Assembly (NCBI RefSeq): GCF_006438825.1
Contig: NZ_RCZP01000029.1
Span: 1 to 64,000 of the forward strand
DNA from: Muricoccus nepalensis
GTDB lineage: Bacteria; Pseudomonadota; Alphaproteobacteria; Acetobacterales; Acetobacteraceae
DNA: 64,000 nucleotides
Reading direction: 5' to 3'
Shown here: positions 25,190-33,832 of the stretch, in pieces
How positions within the stretch are numbered: position 1 is the first letter of the stretch
Layout: each line of letters starts with the position of its first letter
Position numbers and translations under genes: made by a program
Notes under the pieces: model-generated
Seen by the model: only the letters and a program-made list of their open reading frames with translations
Database searches by the model: none
What the model was told of the DNA's origin: nothing

Positions 25190-25447
25190 TCAGCCGCCGG
25201 AGCCGCCCAACTGTGACGGATCCTGGGTGCCTGGGGTACCGGCCTGCGGGTCCGGAGGGCCGGCTGACGGAACAGGCGAAAGAGGCGAGGCGGCAGCGCC
25301 CGGAACGCCAGCGCCCTGGTCGGGGGTCACGCCGCCTGGAGCATTGGGCGTCGGGGCCGTGGAGACGCTCGGCTGAGGGGCTGGCGACTGAGCAAAGGCG
25401 GGGCTTGCGATCAGAGCAAACGCGAGCGCTAGGCTGTGCTTATACAT
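25190..25447 (-). CDS. Small secreted Pro-rich protein
   Basis: An 85-residue protein with a clear Sec signal peptide (MYKHSLALAFALIASPAFAQ, cleavage after AFA). The mature part is low complexity, rich in Pro, Ser, Gly and Ala, and shows no domain. The start at 25447 is preceded by GGAAAA. It is probably periplasmic or secreted and intrinsically disordered. The function is unknown. Confidence 0.65.
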   Translation of the reverse strand: MYKHSLALAFALIASPAFAQSPAPQPSVSTAPTPNAPGGVTPDQGAGVPGAAASPLSPVPSAGPPDPQAGTPGTQDPSQLGGSGG

Positions 25448-25734
25448 AAGGGTTTTCCTGGGCCGACATGGCCCGTCGATCCAACGCTACCGTTTGTAGC
25501 CCGTTTCTTCGGCCAAAGTTGCGCCATCGGCACCGCGTCACCTGGCGAACGTCAGAACCCCGCACTTCCTTAGATCGATACCATTACTCGGCAGTCTGCT
25601 TGAACCGCCAAGGAGGACTACGCACCGCAATTGCTCGTGATCGCGGATTTAGTCAGTGCCCGTAGCCCTCATGGCGGATTTCTGGACAGGATGATCGTTT
25701 GGAGGGTGATCACTGCAGAGGACTGGAACATATA

Positions 25735-25944
25735 ATGATGAAGTTGAGCGCTCGCAATCAGATCAAGGGCAAGGTCACCACCGTTCAGAAGGGTCAGACG
25801 ACGGGGCACGTCCACATTGATATCGGGAACGGGATCACGGTCCATGCCTCGATCACGAACGAAGCGATTGACGATCTCGCGTTGAAGGTGGGCGACGATG
25901 CGATCGCCGTGATCAAGGCGTCCGACGTCATGGTTGCGAAGTAG
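25735..25944 (+). CDS. mop: Molybdopterin-binding-like (Mop/TOBE) molbindin
   Basis: A 69-residue single-domain TOBE protein: MMKLSARNQIKGKVTTVQKG, then HVHIDIGNGITVHASITNEA and VGDDAIAVIKASDVMVAK. This is the canonical Mop fold that oligomerises and binds molybdate or tungstate. The start is the double ATG at 25735; the longer frame upstream is not needed. It converges on modA, and a shared bidirectional terminator lies between them. It probably stores or buffers cytoplasmic molybdate. Confidence 0.93.
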   Translation: MMKLSARNQIKGKVTTVQKGQTTGHVHIDIGNGITVHASITNEAIDDLALKVGDDAIAVIKASDVMVAK

Positions 25945-25958
25945 AGGTTAGGTAGGTC

Positions 25959-25990
25959 GGCTCTGATCGGCTCTTAAGCCGATCAGAGCC
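25959..25990. terminator. Bidirectional terminator between mop and modA
   Basis: A perfect 14-bp stem (25959-25972 with 25977-25990) with a 4-nt loop is placed between the two convergent stop codons. It lacks a long U-run but matches the expected position of a shared terminator. Confidence 0.75.
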
Positions 25991-26004
25991 CTTCTGGTCG
26001 TCGG

Positions 26005-26781
26005 TCACTCGGCCGTCGAGAACCCTCGCTGAGCGAAGATCGCTCGTGCTTCAGGTCCAGCTAGGAACTCCAGGAGGGCGCGAGCCTCTGGTACATCGCG
26101 CTCCCGCAGGACGGCGAAGGGATAGGTGATGCGCTCGTGGCTGCTCTCAGGAAAGACGCCGACCACGGCGACACCGCTGCTGACCGCGGCGTCGGTGGCG
26201 TAGACGATGCCGGCCGGGGCCTCACCTCGTTCAACCAGGAGGAGGGCGCCGCGCACGTCGTCGGCGCGCGCCAGCCGTGGTTCCACCTGGGCCCATAGTC
26301 CAAGCTGGGTGAGTGCCTGTCGTGCATAGAGCCCGACCGGTACATGGGCCGGGTCGCCCGTGGCAATCCGGCCTCTTGGCCCGAGCAGGGCAGGGAGGTC
26401 GAGGTTGGAGTTGATCTCGATGGTTCGGGCCTGATCCTTCGGAACGATCAGCACCAGCCGATTGCGCAGCAGGTCGCGGCGGGTGTCCGGGGCGATCAGG
26501 TTGCGCTCCGCCAGGTAGTCCATCCAGCGCTGGTCGGCCGAGGCAAACAGGTTGACCGGTGCTCCCTGCTCGACCTGCCGGGCCAGCGTCGAGCTCGAGC
26601 CGAAGGAGAGCCGCAGCGGCCCGTGCCCGGCCCGCGCCCAGGCTCCCGAGATATCTCGCATCGCATCGGTCAGGCTCGCGGCGGCGAAGACCGTGAGGGA
26701 CTCTGGCCGCGGCTGCGCATGGGCGCCGGTGAAGGGCACCACAAGTGCCAGCGCGGCAAGGAGGAGGCCTTTGCGTCGCAT
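26005..26781 (-). CDS. modA: Periplasmic molybdate-binding protein ModA
   Basis: A 258-residue protein with a Sec signal peptide (about 1-22, ending GAHAQ). The mature protein starts LTVFAAASLTDAMRDI, the ModA signature; SFGSSSTLARQVEQGAP and FASADQRWMDYL complete the molybdate pocket, and ATGDPAHVPVGLYA follows later. It captures molybdate for an ABC transporter, but no modB or modC is present in the window, so permease and ATPase must come from elsewhere. It is the last gene of a minus-strand set that includes the PEP-CTERM protein at 26850-27956. Confidence 0.95.
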   Translation of the reverse strand: MRRKGLLLAALALVVPFTGAHAQPRPESLTVFAAASLTDAMRDISGAWARAGHGPLRLSFGSSSTLARQVEQGAPVNLFASADQRWMDYLAERNLIAPDTRRDLLRNRLVLIVPKDQARTIEINSNLDLPALLGPRGRIATGDPAHVPVGLYARQALTQLGLWAQVEPRLARADDVRGALLLVERGEAPAGIVYATDAAVSSGVAVVGVFPESSHERITYPFAVLRERDVPEARALLEFLAGPEARAIFAQRGFSTAE

Positions 26782-26849
26782 GGAGAGTGTCTCCGTGGTA
26801 TGGGTTTGAGGGTGCTGACAGTCAGAGCGATTAGGCTTCCGCCGCAGGC

Positions 26850-27956
26850 CTAAGCCGGTCCTTCTCGGCGGCGGGAGAGCATCGCGAGACCAAACAGTCC
26901 CGACAGCAGCAGCGCGAGACTGCCCGGCTCCGGGACTGTCGTGACGCGAGTGGTGTCCAGCACCTGCAGGCTCACGAGGTTGCTGACATAGCGGCCGCCG
27001 GCAAGATCACCAGGCACCACCAGGCGAGCGAAACCGTCAGCGCCAAGCGGCTGACCATCCTGGGCGAACGCAACCAGATTGGCGTTCGCGCTACCTCCGA
27101 AGCGCGGGTCCAGCTCGCCCAGGGAGAAGGCTGCTTCGTAGCCGTCACTGCCGGTCGCGAGCACGTACTGTCGAAGCTCGGAATTCTTTACTCCCGGATC
27201 GGTGACCAGACCGGCCGACACCAGCAGGGACCAGAGCGATACGCCCGTGAAGATCGCTGAGACAGGCCGTCCGCCGCTGGTGTAGGTTACGCTCTCGGTC
27301 AGCGCCGGCAGGGCAGCGAGACTCACCGCGTCATAGAGGGTGGGACGCTGGACCAGTCCGGACAGGGTGAAGCTGGACGAAGAGCTGCCTCCCTGTGGTG
27401 GGTTCGACGGGGCCTGAACGACATCGATCCCAGCCAGATTGGAGACGTAGCGTCCCCCCGCCGCGTCACCGGGCGCGACCGTCCGAGCGAAGCCGTCCAG
27501 GCCGAGCGGTTGCCCATCGCGTGCGTAGGCGATCAGCGCCGGGTTGCGGCTACCACCGAAGCGAGGGTCAAGCTCTCCGCCGGAGAAGGCGACCGCATAC
27601 CCATCGCTGCCGGTCGCCACGACCACGTTGCGCAAGGTGCTGTTCCTGGCATCAGGGACAGGCGTCAGCCCGGCACCGCTCAAGACTGACCAGAGCGTCG
27701 GGCCGGTGAAGGCGGCCGAGACCTGGCCTGTGCCGGTCCCGTAGGTGACAGCTGTTGTCAGTGCTGGAAGCGCCTGCAGATCCGCAAGAGCATAGCTGCC
27801 AGGTCGGTCGACCGCCCCGCCCAGATCAAAGTTGCTGGTTATCGGCGCGGCGACCGCTGCGGGAGCGCTCGGCAGGAGCAGGGCCGCTGTCACCAAGCCA
27901 GCCAAGCAGTTGGCCAGAAGGGGCCGCGTCCAGCCGGCGGAGCCGTCTGCAGTCAT
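26850..27956 (-). CDS. PEP-CTERM protein with two molybdopterin-oxidoreductase-like domains
   Basis: A 368-residue exported protein: a signal peptide of about 35 residues, then two homologous repeats of about 145 residues. Each repeat carries LPALTT/ESVTY, FTGxxLWSxLxxAGL, LRNVVVATGSDGYAVAFSGG (first copy) or an equivalent, and ELDPRFGGS. These resemble the oxidoreductase molybdopterin-binding (SUOX-like) fold. The C-terminus VPEPGSLALLLSGLFGLAML followed by SRRR is a PEP-CTERM sorting tag, recognised by exosortase, which is not encoded here. It sits between modA and a small gene and opposite a ModE-like regulator, which supports a molybdenum link. Cofactor binding is not proven. Confidence 0.8.
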   Translation of the reverse strand: MTADGSAGWTRPLLANCLAGLVTAALLLPSAPAAVAAPITSNFDLGGAVDRPGSYALADLQALPALTTAVTYGTGTGQVSAAFTGPTLWSVLSGAGLTPVPDARNSTLRNVVVATGSDGYAVAFSGGELDPRFGGSRNPALIAYARDGQPLGLDGFARTVAPGDAAGGRYVSNLAGIDVVQAPSNPPQGGSSSSSFTLSGLVQRPTLYDAVSLAALPALTESVTYTSGGRPVSAIFTGVSLWSLLVSAGLVTDPGVKNSELRQYVLATGSDGYEAAFSLGELDPRFGGSANANLVAFAQDGQPLGADGFARLVVPGDLAGGRYVSNLVSLQVLDTTRVTTVPEPGSLALLLSGLFGLAMLSRRREGPA

Positions 27957-28079
27957 GGGTGAACTCCCTGGAGAGAAGAGGCAGAACCGCGCGGGGCTCA
28001 GGGCGTCAGTTGTTGAACTGGCTGATCCCCATGGAAGCGGGCAGGTTCGCGAGGGAACGGTCCTCGGGAAAGCGCCGGA

Positions 28080-28487
28080 CTAGTTCAGCCGGGACCGGGG
28101 CACTGGCAGTGCCAGCTCGGCTGCTCGCCCCATCTCGGCCAGTTCGCCCGGCCTGAGCGTGAAGGCCACTCCGAAGCCGTCGGTGGTGCTGAGACTAAGG
28201 ATCAGCCGGTTGTGCTCCGTCGCCTGCTCCACCTTCCAGGAGCTGAGCGGGTGAGCAATGCGGGCATCGGTCTCGCCACGCAGTGCCAGGGCACGTTCCA
28301 GGATGCAGGGTAGGGTAAGCAGCAGCCCGCTCAAGACCTCCACCGGGAAGTCGAGATGGGACGCCGCCCCACTGGCTTGGGCAAAGCCAAGCCGCACCCG
28401 CCTTCCATCGGGTGACAGGGCCCAGGTCGTCAGCCGCTCACCCGCAACACCGCGCGTCGGGGGCTCGCCGTCCAACTCGCCGCTCAT
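28080..28487 (-). CDS. Hypothetical protein of the Mo locus, 135 aa
   Basis: A 135-residue cytoplasmic protein of unknown family with a conserved-looking core SHLDFPVEVLSGLLLTLPCI, and WKVEQATEHNRLILSLSTTD near the C-terminus. It is the first gene of the minus-strand set that continues with the PEP-CTERM protein and modA, and it is divergent from the ModE-like gene. No function can be assigned. Confidence 0.6.
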   Translation of the reverse strand: MSGELDGEPPTRGVAGERLTTWALSPDGRRVRLGFAQASGAASHLDFPVEVLSGLLLTLPCILERALALRGETDARIAHPLSSWKVEQATEHNRLILSLSTTDGFGVAFTLRPGELAEMGRAAELALPVPRSRLN

Positions 28488-28510
28488 CCCAGACCCTCCA
28501 GTTGATCAAG

Positions 28511-28534
28511 CGTCATATTCGAACGGATATAGCG
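28511..28534. promoter_or_regulatory. Possible ModE operator
   Basis: An imperfect dyad CGTCATAT-N8-ATATAGCG is centred between the divergent ModE-like gene and the modA-containing gene set. The ATAT half-sites and CG ends resemble ModE boxes (TATAT half-sites, 6-8 bp apart). The position is right; the match is only partial. Confidence 0.35.
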
Positions 28535-28588
28535 CGCGCGCCAGCCCTAAGATGCGGCAGTGCGGCGCCAGAGTGATAAGCTGTGCCC

Positions 28589-28939
28589 ATGGCTCGCCTG
28601 ACCCTTCGTATCGACTTCGACCAGGATCGTGCCCTCGGCCCCGGCAAGGTCCGCCTGCTGGAGCTCATTGGGGAGACAGGCTCCATCTCGGCCGCGGGCC
28701 GCGCCATGGGCATGAGCTACCGACGCGCATGGCTGTTGGTGGACGCGATGAACCAGACTTTCCGCCTGCCGGTTGTCGAGGCGCGCGGCGGTGGGGCCGG
28801 TGGTGGTGGCGCCAGTCTGATGCCGTTTGGCGCTGAGCTGATCGCCTGCTACAGGGCCATGGAGCAGGAGACACAGACCGTCCTGGCACAGCGAGTGGCT
28901 ATCCTGGAGCAGTCCCTCGCGACAGCCGTCCAGTCATAA
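28589..28939 (+). CDS. modE: ModE-like N-terminal winged-helix regulator
   Basis: A 116-residue protein starting at ATG 28589 (a GTG two codons earlier is possible). LGPGKVRLLELIGETGSISA, AGRAMGMSYRRAWLLVDAMN and LPVVEARGGGAGGGGASLMP form the LysR-type wHTH typical of ModE, followed by the helical dimerisation arm. It lacks the C-terminal molybdate-binding TOBE domains of E. coli ModE. The separate Mop protein encoded nearby could supply molybdate sensing. It probably represses the divergent gene set when molybdate is plentiful. Confidence 0.85.
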   Translation: MARLTLRIDFDQDRALGPGKVRLLELIGETGSISAAGRAMGMSYRRAWLLVDAMNQTFRLPVVEARGGGAGGGGASLMPFGAELIACYRAMEQETQTVLAQRVAILEQSLATAVQS

Positions 28940-28965
28940 GCAGGATCGTCAGGCTCCTGCACTAG

Positions 28966-29207
28966 GCCTTCTGGGCACTCCAGGCCGAGCGGTAGGCGCG
29001 ACGGGTGCCCTCGCCACGGGTGCGGGCGGCTTAGACGGCGGCGCGGGCCGAGAGCGCCTGCAGCTCGGACGCTTGCTCCGGGCTTCCTGGCACCCGCAGG
29101 TCGCCTAGCAGGCGGGTGTGAAGCACCAGGGCCTCGGCCGCAGCGGACGACGCGTGGGCTGGCGCATCGGGCGGCCTGGGCGGGGGAGGGGGCGTGGCGT
29201 CGTCCAT
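28966..29207 (-). pseudogene. Remnant of tyrosine recombinase N-terminus with in-frame stop
   Basis: Reading the minus strand from ATG 29207 gives a Pro/Ala-rich start, then LLGDLRVPGSPEQASELQAL, an in-frame TAA at 29031-29033, and on the other side AARTRGEGTRRAYRSAWSA. The last segment is the typical SAM-like N-terminal opening of phage-type integrases (compare ENTRRAYASDWRAFCSWC in the integrase at 32248). No catalytic domain follows. It is a decayed fragment of an integrase unrelated in detail to the one at 32 kb. Confidence 0.65.
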
Positions 29208-29499
29208 GGGCTAATCTCGCCCAGGCCGTTCTGCCGGGAAAGCGCTCGAAACCGTGCTCGTCCAGCACGTCTCTCCGCACGATCAGCCTCAACAGAATGC
29301 CTGAGGTACAAGGTTGGGGTGCTCGCGATGTGAGGGTGTCCATTTGCCGCGTTGCTCCAGCCATAGCTGGTCATGAGCCCACGTCAGCTGTCGGCCGAGG
29401 ATCGCCGGCTTCGTTGTCATGCCACGTGGAATACTCCCGCCGGTGATCCTTCCGGGCACTCGGGCGTTCTATTCGGAGTAACTCACGGCGCGAGACTTC

Positions 29500-31443
29500 A
29501 TGTCGATCAGCACGCTTCTCTTCGGCCGACGGCTTGCGAACCGGGAAGCCGAAGGCCGCAAGATCGGCGCCTTCGAGGGCGTGCCCGCGATGGGGCTCGA
29601 CGGGCTCGGCTCTGCCTCCTACGGGCCGGAAGCGATGCTTGCCGTGCTCGCGGTGGTCGGGGCAGCGGGCCTTGGCGTGGTGCAGCCCGTCACCTGGGCG
29701 ATCGTCCTTCTTCTGGCCATCGTCTTCTTCTCCTACCGCCAGACCATCGCGGCCTATCCAGCCAGCGGCGGCAGCTACACCGTGGCGCGGGAAAACCTCG
29801 GCCTCAATACGGGGCTGGTGGCCGCGGCGGCGCTGATGGTGGATTACATGCTGAACGTCGCGGTCGGCATCTCGGCCGGGGTCGGCGCGCTGACCTCGGC
29901 GCTTCCAGCCCTGCATGCCTACACGTTGCCTTTGTGCCTCGGCATTCTCGCCATCATCACGGTCGTGAACCTGAGGGGCACGAAGGAGTCGGGCCTCGCT
30001 CTGGCGTTGCCGACCTATCTCTTCATTGGCTCGCTGTTCTTCATTCTTGGCTACGGCGTTTGGAGGAGTTGGAGCGGCCACGCGGAACCCGTGGTTCCGC
30101 CGCCCGGCGCGGCAGCGGGTGAGGCGACAGAGGCAGTGACCCTCTGGCTTATCGTGAGGGCTTTCGCCGCGGGCTGTACGGCAATGACCGGCGTCGAGGC
30201 TGTCAGCAATGGTGTCAGCGCCTTCCGTGAGCCCACCGTGAAGCACGCCCACCGCACTCTGACCGCAATCGTCGTCGTGCTCGGGACGCTGCTGTTGGGC
30301 ATCGCTCACCTGGCTCAAGGCTACGGCATCCTTGCCATGAACCAAGAGCAGGACGGCTATCAGAGCGTCGTCTCCCAGGTGGTTGGGGCCGTCTGGGGGA
30401 GGGACTGGCTGTACTACGTGACCATCGGCAGCGTGCTCGCGGTTCTCTGCCTTTCGGCGAACACGAGCTTTGTCGGCTTCCCGCGCGTTTGCCGTCAGGT
30501 GGCGGAGGACGGCTACCTGCCCCGCGCCTTCGCCCTACCCGGGCGGCGGTTGGTCTATACGGCGGGCATCCTGTTCCTGGCGGTTGGAGCGGGAGCGCTG
30601 CTCGCCGTCTTCGGCGGCATCACGGACCGGCTGATCCCGCTCTTCGCGGTCGGTGCCTTCCTCTCCTTCACCCTCAGCCAAGCCGGCATGGCGCAGCACT
30701 GGCGGCGCTCGGCAGGCGGGCGCGCCGACCGCACGCGGCTTGGGGTGAATGGGCTGGGGGCCCTCGCGACGGGCCTCGCCCTCATCGTCATCCTCGCCGC
30801 GAAGTTCACGGAAGGCGCTTGGCTGACCGTCGTGGTGATCCCTCTGACTTTCATCCTGCTCCGGGCCGTGCGCCGCTACTATAGCAGCATCGAGAGCCAC
30901 ATCCTGCCAGAGGGGCTGCGCGAGGTGCGACTGGTGGAGCATCAACCGCCCGTCTTCCTCGTCCCACTGATGCGCTGGGACCGGCTGGCGAGCCGTGCGG
31001 TCCACGCAGCGGTTCGCCTTTCACCCGACGTCGTGGCGCTGCACCTTGAGAATCTGAACGGGCCGGACGCCGGAGCCGAGGAGGGCGGACTACGGGAGGA
31101 GTGGAGGCGGCAGGTCGAGCTTCCCGCGCGGCGGGCGGGCGTACCGGTGCCACGCCTTATCGTAGAGGCCTCACCCTACCGAAGCCTGCTCGCCCCGACC
31201 CTGCGCACCATGGAAGCGCTGCGGGGAGAGAAGAGGGGGCGACCGGTGGTCGTGGTGCTGTCCGAGTTTGTGGGTGGGCGCTGGTGGGAGGTGCTGATGC
31301 ACACCCACCGCACGAAGCGGCTCCGGCGCCAGCTTCTACGCCATGGCGGCCCGGATCTCGCCGTCCTGATTCTGCCTTGGCAACTCGAGGCGCCTGAGAC
31401 GGAGGAGGTCCTCACCGAGGAGGAGCCGGTCGCCGCTGGGTAG
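29500..31443 (+). CDS. APC-superfamily permease, KimA-like potassium uptake type
   Basis: A 647-residue inner-membrane transporter with about twelve TM helices in residues 30-450. FEGVPAMGLDGLGSASYGPE and the SYRQTIAAYPASGGSYTVAR segment are the N-terminal hallmarks of the KimA/amino-acid-permease-like group. The C-terminal ~180 residues form a soluble domain (VFLVPLMRWDRLASRAVHAA; LTVVV then later VVVVLSEFVGGRWWEVL) as in KimA, where this part has a UspA-like fold. KimA imports potassium by proton symport. Amino-acid transport remains possible. The start at ATG 29500 is followed directly by a cytoplasmic N-terminus. Confidence 0.85.
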   Translation: MSISTLLFGRRLANREAEGRKIGAFEGVPAMGLDGLGSASYGPEAMLAVLAVVGAAGLGVVQPVTWAIVLLLAIVFFSYRQTIAAYPASGGSYTVARENLGLNTGLVAAAALMVDYMLNVAVGISAGVGALTSALPALHAYTLPLCLGILAIITVVNLRGTKESGLALALPTYLFIGSLFFILGYGVWRSWSGHAEPVVPPPGAAAGEATEAVTLWLIVRAFAAGCTAMTGVEAVSNGVSAFREPTVKHAHRTLTAIVVVLGTLLLGIAHLAQGYGILAMNQEQDGYQSVVSQVVGAVWGRDWLYYVTIGSVLAVLCLSANTSFVGFPRVCRQVAEDGYLPRAFALPGRRLVYTAGILFLAVGAGALLAVFGGITDRLIPLFAVGAFLSFTLSQAGMAQHWRRSAGGRADRTRLGVNGLGALATGLALIVILAAKFTEGAWLTVVVIPLTFILLRAVRRYYSSIESHILPEGLREVRLVEHQPPVFLVPLMRWDRLASRAVHAAVRLSPDVVALHLENLNGPDAGAEEGGLREEWRRQVELPARRAGVPVPRLIVEASPYRSLLAPTLRTMEALRGEKRGRPVVVVLSEFVGGRWWEVLMHTHRTKRLRRQLLRHGGPDLAVLILPWQLEAPETEEVLTEEEPVAAG

Positions 31444-31463
31444 ACAGGCCCCCCGAGCTCGCC

Positions 31464-31937
31464 ATGGCACGAGAGCCCGCGCTCAATCCCGTCAGCCGCC
31501 GAACTCTCATCGGCTTTGCCCTGCGATCGGGTGCCCTGACGATCGGAGGCGTAGCCACGATTGTTCTCCATCTTCTGGAGTGGCCGAGCGCACTCTGCTT
31601 TGGGAGTGCCCTGTGCGTTCTTGCGGCTGTATTCGCGGTCGGACGGGCAGCGCGTCGTGGTGAACTACTCGGATCGTGCCCCACGGCGTGGTGTAGGAGC
31701 GGTGCTCCTCAGCGGGCTGAGCCGCCTGGGACGAGGCTGCCGCGTTCTGGGCAGCGTTCCTTGCTCTTCATGCCGCGCAGCGTCTCTCCGGCTGACGAGC
31801 TTCCCCTGGGCAGTCCCGTTAGCGGGATAAACCCCCGCTATCATGCATCAATGGTGAACTCGACCGCGGCGGGGCAGGGGCGTGTCATAGTCCATGCGGC
31901 ACCTCGGCGCCCTCTTCCGTCCGGGAAGCGGGATTAG
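31464..31937 (+). CDS. Small membrane protein, C-terminus doubtful
   Basis: The first ~67 residues look real: two hydrophobic helices (TLIGFALRSGALTIGGVATI; WPSALCFGSALCVLAAVFAV) and a basic turn RAARRGE. It starts 20 bp after the KimA-like gene. Beyond about residue 70 the frame enters a dispersed hairpin repeat (31686-31726), and composition becomes random. The true protein has probably been truncated or frameshifted, and the rest of the frame is non-coding DNA. No family is recognised. Confidence 0.4.
   Translation: MAREPALNPVSRRTLIGFALRSGALTIGGVATIVLHLLEWPSALCFGSALCVLAAVFAVGRAARRGELLGSCPTAWCRSGAPQRAEPPGTRLPRSGQRSLLFMPRSVSPADELPLGSPVSGINPRYHASMVNSTAAGQGRVIVHAAPRRPLPSGKRD
31686..31726. repeat. 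Dispersed 41-bp double-hairpin repeat, copy 1
   Basis: It matches 50584-50624 at 38 of 41 positions. The core contains two short dyads, GGAGC-GGT-GCTCC and CTCAGC-NN-GCTGAG; the two bases that differ between copies are in the second loop, so both stems are preserved. Function unknown. Confidence 0.7.
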
Positions 31938-32030
31938 CGGACGGAACGGTCCAGCCTGTGGCGGAACTCGGCTCTGGCTCCCCGAGAAGCACGAAAACCC
32001 CAGCAAAACCGGGCTTCTCCGGTTATTTAC

Positions 32031-32055
32031 GCACGATAATGACCCATTATCGTGC
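32031..32055. other. Perfect palindrome, candidate recombinase core site (dif-like)
   Basis: A perfect inverted repeat: GCACGATAA arms flank a 7-nt centre TGACCCA, or 11-bp arms if read with a 3-nt centre. The ATAA-N7-TTAT inner geometry resembles Xer/dif-type core sites bound by tyrosine recombinases. It lies 193 bp upstream of the integrase pseudogene. It could alternatively be an operator. Confidence 0.5.
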
Positions 32056-32247
32056 CCAAGGGGCAGGGAGGGGGCGGTTGCCACAGCTGAGCGCCGCCGG
32101 GCACACTTGGGAGGGGCGGATCGGCGCCAAGGGGGCGCCGCAGGATCGGCTGGAGCGGGGCAGGGGAGTGGGGACTCTAGTAGGAGCAGCGGCGGTGTCG
32201 CCAACAAACACGCGACTTTCCTCGCCCTCGCAGACGGACGGCGCGGT

Positions 32248-33278
32248 GTGACCGAGCGCCCTGGAACAAGCCCGCCGGCCGTCCCGGCGGCGGTGGTGCG
32301 CTTGGCGGCGGGCGCGCTGCCGGCGGAGGCGCTGGCGGTGCTGGCGGGACCGGTCGGTGAGGCGGTGGCCCGCGCCGCGGGCTACGCCGGGCGGGCGCTG
32401 TCGGAGAACACCAGGCGCGCCTACGCGTCGGACTGGCGCGCCTTCTGTTCCTGGTGCGAGGCGGGCGGCGTGGCGGCCCTGCCGGCCGCCCCCGTGGTGA
32501 TCGCCGGCCACCTGGCGAGCTTGGCCGCCACGCTGGGTCGCAGTGGCTTGCGCCGTCGGCTGGCGGCCATCGCGCATCACCACCGCCAGGCCGGGCATCC
32601 CTGGGAGACGCGCCAGCCGGCGATCAGCGCCACCATGCGCGGCATCCTCGCCACCCACGGCAGGCCCGCCCGCCCGGCGGCCGCCCTCACCTCGGCCGAG
32701 GTCAAGCGCCTGCTGGCGAGCTGCGGCACCGACGTGGCCGGGGTGCGGGACCGCGCGCTGCTGCTGGTGGGGTTTGCCGGGGCGCTGCGGCGCTCCGAGC
32801 TGGTGGGGATTGACCGCGAGCACCTGCGCTTCACCAGCGAGGGCATGACGGTGCTCATCCCGCGGGCCAAGCGTGACCAGGAGGGGGAGGGGGCCTCGAT
32901 CGGCATACCGCGCGGGCTGAACCCGCTCTCCTGCCCGGTGCGGGCGGTGGAGGCCTGGCTCAAGCGCTCACGCATCGAGTGGGGGCCGGTGTTCCGCCGG
33001 GTGAGCGCCGCGGGTGGGCTGGAGGACCGGCTGACGCCGCAGGGGGTGTGGAGGATCCTGCGGCGCCGGGCCGAGATGGCAACCTCGTGGTGGACGAGCG
33101 CGAGCGGCTCTCCCCGCACGGGCTCAGGGCGGGGTTCATTACGGAGGCCTACCTGAAGGGCGCGCTGGACGAGCAGGTGGTGCACCACACGCGGCAGCGG
33201 AGCCTCGCCACCACCCAGGGCTACCGCCGGCGCGCCAAGATCACGCAGGACAGCCCAGCCCGGCTGCTCGACCTTTGA
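32248..33278 (+). pseudogene. Site-specific tyrosine integrase with frameshift
   Basis: From GTG 32248 the frame encodes an integrase: the N-terminal core-binding domain with ENTRRAYASDWRAFCSWC, then catalytic Arg in GFAGALRRSELVGID and Lys in LIPRAKRDQEGE. Near 33078 the frame is lost. The continuation LVVDERERLSPHGLRAGFIT (His-x-x-Arg) and HHTRQRSLATTQGYRRRAKI (His, Tyr) is in another frame and ends at 33278. A single missing base explains it. All catalytic residues are otherwise present, so the gene was recently active, or the shift is a sequencing artefact. Confidence 0.85.
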
Positions 33279-33423
33279 GCGAGGAACCGGGGAGGGTGAG
33301 TGGGAGGGGCACGGGCGTGGCAGGGTTAGAGAGTGAGAGGCGCGCCTTCTCGAATGGGCTGGCGCGTCAGCGGTTCAGGACGCGGCGACCGGCTGGTTCC
33401 GTCGTCCACAACGTCGGTGTTTT

Positions 33424-33696
33424 CTAGGCGCTGAACTGTTCCTCGAACACGCCTGTCAGCACGCGCTCGAGTTCGCGCTTCACCGGGTCGTGGCCACTCT
33501 GCTTGAGGAACTCCCCAAGCTCCAAGCGAACGTTGCCCTGGTACAGGGCGCCACCCCGGCGGGCTTCCACGTTTTCCCAGACGTGCTCAACGTGCAGAAC
33601 GCACTGTTCGGTGTCGAACACCAGGAACCAACGGTCCTGACTGTTACTAACGGGGCTGGGTGGCGTCTGGTGCAGTTGACGGCGAAGTTGGGTCAT
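33424..33696 (-). CDS. Hypothetical protein, 90 aa
   Basis: Starting at ATG 33696, with GGAAGC just upstream, the protein reads as a compact soluble domain: DRWFLVFDTEQCVLHVEHVW, ENVEARRGGALYQGNVRLEL, then FLKQSGHDPVKRELERVLTG. The frame extends upstream without protein-like features. No family is recognised. It is convergent with the integrase pseudogene. Confidence 0.6.
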   Translation of the reverse strand: MTQLRRQLHQTPPSPVSNSQDRWFLVFDTEQCVLHVEHVWENVEARRGGALYQGNVRLELGEFLKQSGHDPVKRELERVLTGVFEEQFSA

Positions 33697-33832
33697 TCCG
33701 TGCTTCCATATCGAGGTTGCAATAAGCGGTACGCGACGCTGAGCCAATTAGGAAGCGTCGCATTCGCATATGATTGTGAAGGGGAGCCGTGAGGCGCTTC
33801 CTCTGGAGGGCCGCTGAGGAGTAGCCGGCCGT

